A stretch of DNA of 64,000 nt from Methyloceanibacter sp. wino2 (GTDB lineage Bacteria > Pseudomonadota > Alphaproteobacteria > Rhizobiales > Methyloligellaceae): positions 1,860,001-1,924,000 of the forward strand of contig NZ_CP028960.1 in NCBI RefSeq assembly GCF_003071365.1, in the 5' to 3' direction. Shown here one piece after another: positions 59,730-64,000 of this stretch. Both the position numbers and the translations under genes were made by a program. The first letter of the stretch is position 1. Each line of letters starts with the position of its first letter. The notes below the pieces were generated by a model that saw only the letters and a list, made by a program, of their open reading frames with translations, had not been told where the DNA came from and searched no databases.

Positions 59730-62618
59730 TCAGCCCAAAGCTTCGTTGAGCAGGGCTTTCAACTCTCTCGTATGCTTCGACATCAGGCCCGTGGCGGTCG
59801 CCGCGGAGCTTGGGCGGCCAGCATAACGAGGCCGCTTAGATTTGGCATCGATATGCTCCAGAACCCAAGTCAAATTTGGTTCTACGAAAGTCCAAGCCCC
59901 CATGTTCTTGGGCTCTTCCTGACACCATACGATCTCCGCTTCCTTGAAGCGTCCGAGCTCTTGGATCAGCGCGCGCGCCGGGAACGGATAGAGCTGTTCC
60001 ATGCGCAGGAGATAGATGTCGTTGATGCCGCGCGCCTCACGCTCGGCCTCGAGGTCGTAATAGACCTTGCCGGAGCAGAGCACGACGCGCTGAATCTCCT
60101 CGTCGGGGACAAGCTTGATGGGCGAGTCCTCGAGGCGTTGGGCGTCGTCCCAGAGAAGCCGGTGAAAGCTGGACTTGGGGCCGAAATCCTCGATGTCGGA
60201 TTTGACCTTCTTGTGCCGCAACAGCGATTTCGGCGTCATGAGCACAAGCGGCTTGCGGAACTGCCGGTGTAGCTGACGCCGCAGCACATGGAAGTAATTG
60301 GCGGGCGTGGTGCAGTTGACGACCTGCCAATTGTCTTCCGCGCAAAGCTGGAGATAGCGCTCGAGCCGGGCGGAGGAATGTTCCGGTCCCTGGCCTTCAT
60401 AGCCATGGGGCAGCAGAAGCACGAGCCCCGACATGCGCAGCCATTTGCGTTCACCCGACGAGATGAACTGATCGATCACTACCTGTGCGCCGTTGGCGAA
60501 GTCGCCGAACTGGGCTTCCCACAGGACGAGCGCGTTGGGCTCGGCGAGGCTGTAGCCGTACTCGAAGCCGAGGACGGCCTCTTCGGAAAGCATCGAATTG
60601 ATGACTTCGAAATCGCCCTGCTCTTTGCCGAGATGCTTCAGCGGCGTGTACTTGTTCTCGTTCACCTGATCCATCAGGACCGAATGGCGATGCGAGAAGG
60701 TGCCGCGCTCGGAGTCCTGTCCCGACAGGCGGATCTTGAAGCCCTCGACCAGCAGCGTGCCGAAGGCGAGCGACTCCGCGGTCGCCCAATCGATGCCCGT
60801 GCCGTCGTCGATCGACTGCCGCCGCGCCGCCATGATGCGGGCGATGGTCTTGTGCGGCGTCAGGGTGGCGGGAATTTTCGTCAGCTTGTGCCCGACTTCA
60901 CGCAGGACATCGAGGTCGACGCCGGTCAGTCCGCGCCGGGCTCCTTCGTCGGCGAAGCCGATGCCCGACCAGCGCCCGTCCAGCCAGTCGGCGCGGTTCG
61001 GCCTGTAGGTCTCGCCGGCCTTGAACTCCTCTTCGAGGTAGTCGCGGAACTGTGCCTGCAGCCCATCGACCTCCTCTTTCGTGAGGACGCCTTCCTTGAC
61101 CAGCCGGTCCGCGTAGATCTCGACCACCCGGGGGTGCTCGGCGATGCGCTGATACATCAGCGGCTGCGTGAAGGCGGGCTCGTCCGCCTCGTTGTGGCCG
61201 TGGCGGCGGTAGCAGAACATATCGATGACGACGGGCTTGCCGAAACGCTGACGGAACTCGGTGGCGATCTTCGTGACATGGACGACGGCTTCCGGGTCGT
61301 CGCCGTTCACATGGAAGATTGGCGCATCGATCATCTTGGCCACGTCGGAAGGGTAGGGTGATGAGCGCGAGAAGCGCGGCGCCGTCGTGAACCCGATCTG
61401 GTTGTTCACGATGAAATGGATCCCCCCGCCGGTACGGTGGCCCCGCAGACCCGACAATCCGAGGCACTCGGCCACGACACCCTGGCCGGCGAAGGCCGCG
61501 TCACCGTGGAGAAGCAGCGGCATGATCGTCTTGCGCTTGGTGTCGCCCGCCTGGTCCTGCTTGGCCCGCACCTTGCCGAGCACCACGGGATCGACGATCT
61601 CGAGATGCGACGGGTTGGCGGTGAGGGAGAGATGCACGCGGTTGTCATCGAACTCGCGATCCGACGAGGCGCCGAGATGATACTTCACGTCGCCCGAGCC
61701 CTCGACGTCGTCGGGGTGGGCGGAGCCGCCGCGGAACTCGTTGAAGATGGCGCGCCAGGGCTTGGCCATCACGTTGGCGAGCACGTTCAGCCGGCCGCGA
61801 TGGGGCATGCCGATGACGATCTCGCGGACGCCGAGCTGGCCGCCGCGCTTGATGATCTGTTCGAGCGCCGGAACCATGGACTCGCCGCCGTCGAGACCGA
61901 AGCGCTTGGTGCCCGTGTATTTCACATTGAGGAAGCGCTCGGAGCCTTCGGACTCGATCAGCTTGTTCAGGATCGCCCGCTTGCCCTGCTCAGTGAATTG
62001 GATCTCCGAGCCTTCGATGCGCTTCTGCAGCCAGGCCCGCTGATCGGGGTCGGAGATGTGCATGTACTCGAAGCCGATCGTGCCGCCATAGGTCTTTTCC
62101 AGAACCGCGAGCACTTGGGCCAGATCGGCGAACTCGAACCCCAGCGCGCCGCCGATATAGATGGGCCGCGAATAGTCCGCCGGCGTGAAGCCATAGGTCT
62201 CGGGGTTGAGTTCGGGATGAGCGCCACGTTCGATGAGACGCAGCGGGTCGAGCTTGGCGATCAGATGGCCACGCGTGCGGTAGGCGCGGATTAGCATGCG
62301 TGCCCCCAGCGTATCGCGGGCAGCGTCGAGTGCTTCGGCCTGGGTCAGCGCGCCGTCGGGTGCGACGGCCATTGCGGTCGATTGCGCGCCATTCTTCCAA
62401 GACGGCGCCCGGTTCCAGGCACCCCAAGAGGGACCTTCCGCGTCGGCGATGACGTTCTTGGCGTCGTCGCCGAGATTGGCAAAGAAGTGTTGCCAGTCTT
62501 CTGAGACCGACGATGGGTCGGCCTCGTACAGGGCGTAGAGCTCGGCGAGGTAGGTGGCGTTGGCGCCATCCAGGAAAGAGGTCTGGGCGAAAACCTCGCT
62601 GGCTTCGTATCGTGTCAT
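59730..62618 (-). CDS. sucA: 2-oxoglutarate dehydrogenase E1
   Basis: A 962-residue thiamine-diphosphate enzyme. The N-terminal arm TSFLDGANATYLAELYALYEADPSSVSEDWQHFF is the E2-binding type. The core has IGMPHRGRLNVLANV, LLHGDAAFAGQGVVAECL, IHFIVNNQIGFTTAP, the ThDP region NGDDPEAVVHV...DMFCYRRHGHNEADEPAFTQP, and a C-terminal transketolase-like part (EAQFGDFANGAQVVIDQFISSGE). It decarboxylates 2-oxoglutarate and loads succinyl on E2. Confidence 0.97.
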   Translation of the reverse strand: MTRYEASEVFAQTSFLDGANATYLAELYALYEADPSSVSEDWQHFFANLGDDAKNVIADAEGPSWGAWNRAPSWKNGAQSTAMAVAPDGALTQAEALDAARDTLGARMLIRAYRTRGHLIAKLDPLRLIERGAHPELNPETYGFTPADYSRPIYIGGALGFEFADLAQVLAVLEKTYGGTIGFEYMHISDPDQRAWLQKRIEGSEIQFTEQGKRAILNKLIESEGSERFLNVKYTGTKRFGLDGGESMVPALEQIIKRGGQLGVREIVIGMPHRGRLNVLANVMAKPWRAIFNEFRGGSAHPDDVEGSGDVKYHLGASSDREFDDNRVHLSLTANPSHLEIVDPVVLGKVRAKQDQAGDTKRKTIMPLLLHGDAAFAGQGVVAECLGLSGLRGHRTGGGIHFIVNNQIGFTTAPRFSRSSPYPSDVAKMIDAPIFHVNGDDPEAVVHVTKIATEFRQRFGKPVVIDMFCYRRHGHNEADEPAFTQPLMYQRIAEHPRVVEIYADRLVKEGVLTKEEVDGLQAQFRDYLEEEFKAGETYRPNRADWLDGRWSGIGFADEGARRGLTGVDLDVLREVGHKLTKIPATLTPHKTIARIMAARRQSIDDGTGIDWATAESLAFGTLLVEGFKIRLSGQDSERGTFSHRHSVLMDQVNENKYTPLKHLGKEQGDFEVINSMLSEEAVLGFEYGYSLAEPNALVLWEAQFGDFANGAQVVIDQFISSGERKWLRMSGLVLLLPHGYEGQGPEHSSARLERYLQLCAEDNWQVVNCTTPANYFHVLRRQLHRQFRKPLVLMTPKSLLRHKKVKSDIEDFGPKSSFHRLLWDDAQRLEDSPIKLVPDEEIQRVVLCSGKVYYDLEAEREARGINDIYLLRMEQLYPFPARALIQELGRFKEAEIVWCQEEPKNMGAWTFVEPNLTWVLEHIDAKSKRPRYAGRPSSAATATGLMSKHTRELKALLNEALG

Positions 62619-62696
62619 GGCACCAACCTCGCGGTCCTTATCGGGACCTCCGGCGTGCCGGGCAAAAAAGGCAAGCGTTTGGCGCCCAGCGCACCC

Positions 62697-63569
62697 TTAG
62701 CTAAATATTCCTGCAAGCGTTGTTCCAAGCGCTGCAGGGGAATGGGACACCACAATACCGGCGTCCTGCATTGCCTCTATTTTGCTCTTTGCGTCGCCCT
62801 TGCCGCCCGAAATAACGGCACCGGCATGTCCCATGCGGCGTCCGGGAGGCGCGGTCGCGCCGGCCACGAAGCCTACGATGGGCTTCTTGTTGCCGGCCTT
62901 AACCAAGAATTCCGCGGCTTCTTCCTCAGCGCTGCCGCCGATCTCGCCGATCATGATGATGGCTTCGGTGGCGTCGTCCTCAAGGAAGAGCGAGAGCGCG
63001 TCGATGAAGTTCGTCCCGTTGACCGGGTCGCCGCCGATGCCGATGCACGTGGTCTGGCCGAAGCCGACGGCGGTGGTCTGTGCCACGGCCTCATAGGTGA
63101 GCGTGCCGGACCGGGAGACGATGCCGACGCGTCCAGGCTTGTGGATGTGCCCCGGCATGATGCCGATCTTGCACTCGCCCGGCGTGATGATGCCCGGGCA
63201 GTTGGGGCCGATCAGCCGCGTGCCCGACCCGATGAGTGCGCGCTTGACCTTGACCATATCCAGGACGGGAACGCCCTCGGTGATGCAGACGGCAAGCGCG
63301 ATGCCCGCATCGATCGCCTCGAGGATCGCATCGGCCGCAAAGGGCGGCGGAACGTAGATGGCTGATGCGGTCGCGCCTGTCGCCGCGACGGCATCGCGCA
63401 CCGTGTCGAAGACCGGCAGATCGAGATGCGTCGTGCCGCCTTTGCCGGGGGTGACGCCGCCCACCATCTTGGTGCCGTAGGCGATTGCTTGTTCGGTGTG
63501 GAATGTGCCTTGAGAGCCTGTGAAACCCTGGCAAATGACGCGCGTGTTCTTATTGACGAGGACTGACAT
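62697..63569 (-). CDS. sucD: Succinyl-CoA ligase alpha subunit
   Basis: A 290-residue protein: CoA-binding Rossmann domain ([40 protein letters not shown]), [21 protein letters not shown] and the phospho-His loop [20 protein letters not shown]. With SucC it converts succinyl-CoA to succinate with ATP/GTP formation. It is in the same run as sucA, with a gap of 78 bases. Confidence 0.96.
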   Translation of the reverse strand: MSVLVNKNTRVICQGFTGSQGTFHTEQAIAYGTKMVGGVTPGKGGTTHLDLPVFDTVRDAVAATGATASAIYVPPPFAADAILEAIDAGIALAVCITEGVPVLDMVKVKRALIGSGTRLIGPNCPGIITPGECKIGIMPGHIHKPGRVGIVSRSGTLTYEAVAQTTAVGFGQTTCIGIGGDPVNGTNFIDALSLFLEDDATEAIIMIGEIGGSAEEEAAEFLVKAGNKKPIVGFVAGATAPPGRRMGHAGAVISGGKGDAKSKIEAMQDAGIVVSHSPAALGTTLAGIFS

Positions 63570-63628
63570 GATGCAAAGCTAAGCCGGTTTGAGGAAGGAT
63601 TTGTGACACGAAGTTCAACGTGCGGACG

Positions 63629-64000
63629 CTAGGCGACTCCAATGGCGTCCACCGCTTTTTTGGCGGCGTCGTCCAGATCGTCGGCGGGGATGATGTCTAG
63701 ACCCGATTGCGACAGGAGCTCCTTGCCGCGCTCTACGTTGGTCCCTTCGAGGCGGACGACCAGCGGCACGCCGATATTCGTCTCCTTGGCCGCGGCAATG
63801 ATGCCCTCGGCAATCGTATCGCAGCGCATGATGCCGCCGAAAATGTTCACCAGCACTCCCTTAACATTGGGGTCCGAGAGGATCAGCTTGAAAGCCGCAG
63901 TGACCTTCTCCGTGGTTGCACCACCTCCAACGTCTAGGAAGTTCGCAGGCTCGGCGCCATAGTACTTAATGATGTCCATGGTCGCCATGGCGAGCCCGGC
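63629..64000 (-). CDS. sucC: Succinyl-CoA ligase beta subunit, C-terminal part (cut by window edge)
   Basis: About 123 C-terminal residues, open through the right edge: [40 protein letters not shown], then [22 protein letters not shown] and [21 protein letters not shown]. These are the ligase-CoA-domain motifs of SucC. The start lies beyond base 64000. The gene opens the sucCDAB-lpdA operon as far as can be seen. Confidence 0.95.
   Translation of the reverse strand, partial: AGLAMATMDIIKYYGAEPANFLDVGGGATTEKVTAAFKLILSDPNVKGVLVNIFGGIMRCDTIAEGIIAAAKETNIGVPLVVRLEGTNVERGKELLSQSGLDIIPADDLDDAAKKAVDAIGVA

Overview
The window is GC-rich chromosomal DNA that is almost entirely coding. Its gene neighbourhoods are those of an alphaproteobacterium of the order Hyphomicrobiales (Rhizobiales). 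The clues are the F1-only atpHAGDC cluster, sucCDAB-lpdA in one run, rplU-rpmA-GNAT-obgE-proB-proA-nadD-rsfS-rlmH-envC-ctpA-(deacetylase)-rppH in one run, a ChrR/RpoE pair, and several EcfG-type general-stress promoters. A Methyloceanibacter/Hyphomicrobium-like host is a reasonable guess, but it is only inferred.

Bases 1-17300 are an accessory, stress-oriented region. It opens with the 3' part of a hybrid sensor histidine kinase, broken by two frameshifts. Next comes a compact singlet-oxygen type regulon (about 2.7-8.7 kb): a DUF2177 membrane protein, an FAD oxidoreductase-DUF1365-cyclopropane-fatty-acyl synthase operon, and an opposing rpoE-chrR-SDR operon. All three transcription units start with the same promoter, TGATCC-N16-CGTA. 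After a transglutaminase and a class III cyclase comes a general-stress cluster (10.7-17.1 kb): CsbD, a YqjD/YqjE/YqjK-like trio, YihY, two micro membrane proteins (DUF3309 and a 24-residue peptide), a PRC-barrel protein, an EcfG-like sigma factor with a putative anti-sigma, and a DUF892 ferritin-like protein. Seven promoters at six sites in this cluster share GGAAC-N16-TGTT. One is a perfect palindrome that can fire in both directions.

Bases 17300-23300 hold a heavy-metal efflux operon: a small Cys/His secreted protein, a TPR protein, a His-rich CzcB-like adaptor and a CzcA-like RND pump. A region of about 9 kb (23.59-32.5 kb) carries gltS, a patatin lipase, a GntP permease and a second RND pump with its lipoprotein adaptor. 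It is bracketed by a 147-bp direct repeat made of the 3' part of tRNA-Ser(CGA) and its flank. This looks like an integrated island, but no integrase is left inside.

From 32.5 kb to the right edge the window is housekeeping: ribosomal L21/L27, ObgE, proline synthesis, NadD, RsfS, RlmH, cell-envelope EnvC/CtpA/deacetylase, RppH, the F1 ATP synthase, PriA, XerC, a TetR-controlled ABC-2 exporter resembling E. coli cecR-ybhGFSR, and the 2-oxoglutarate dehydrogenase/succinyl-CoA ligase operon, cut in sucC by the right edge.

Five probable frameshifts (near 510, 1325, 5373, 9079 and 14285) are each a single-base loss in a short homopolymer, and all lie in the first 14.3 kb. They may be sequence or assembly errors rather than real pseudogenes. 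No rRNA, CRISPR array or insertion sequence was recognised.
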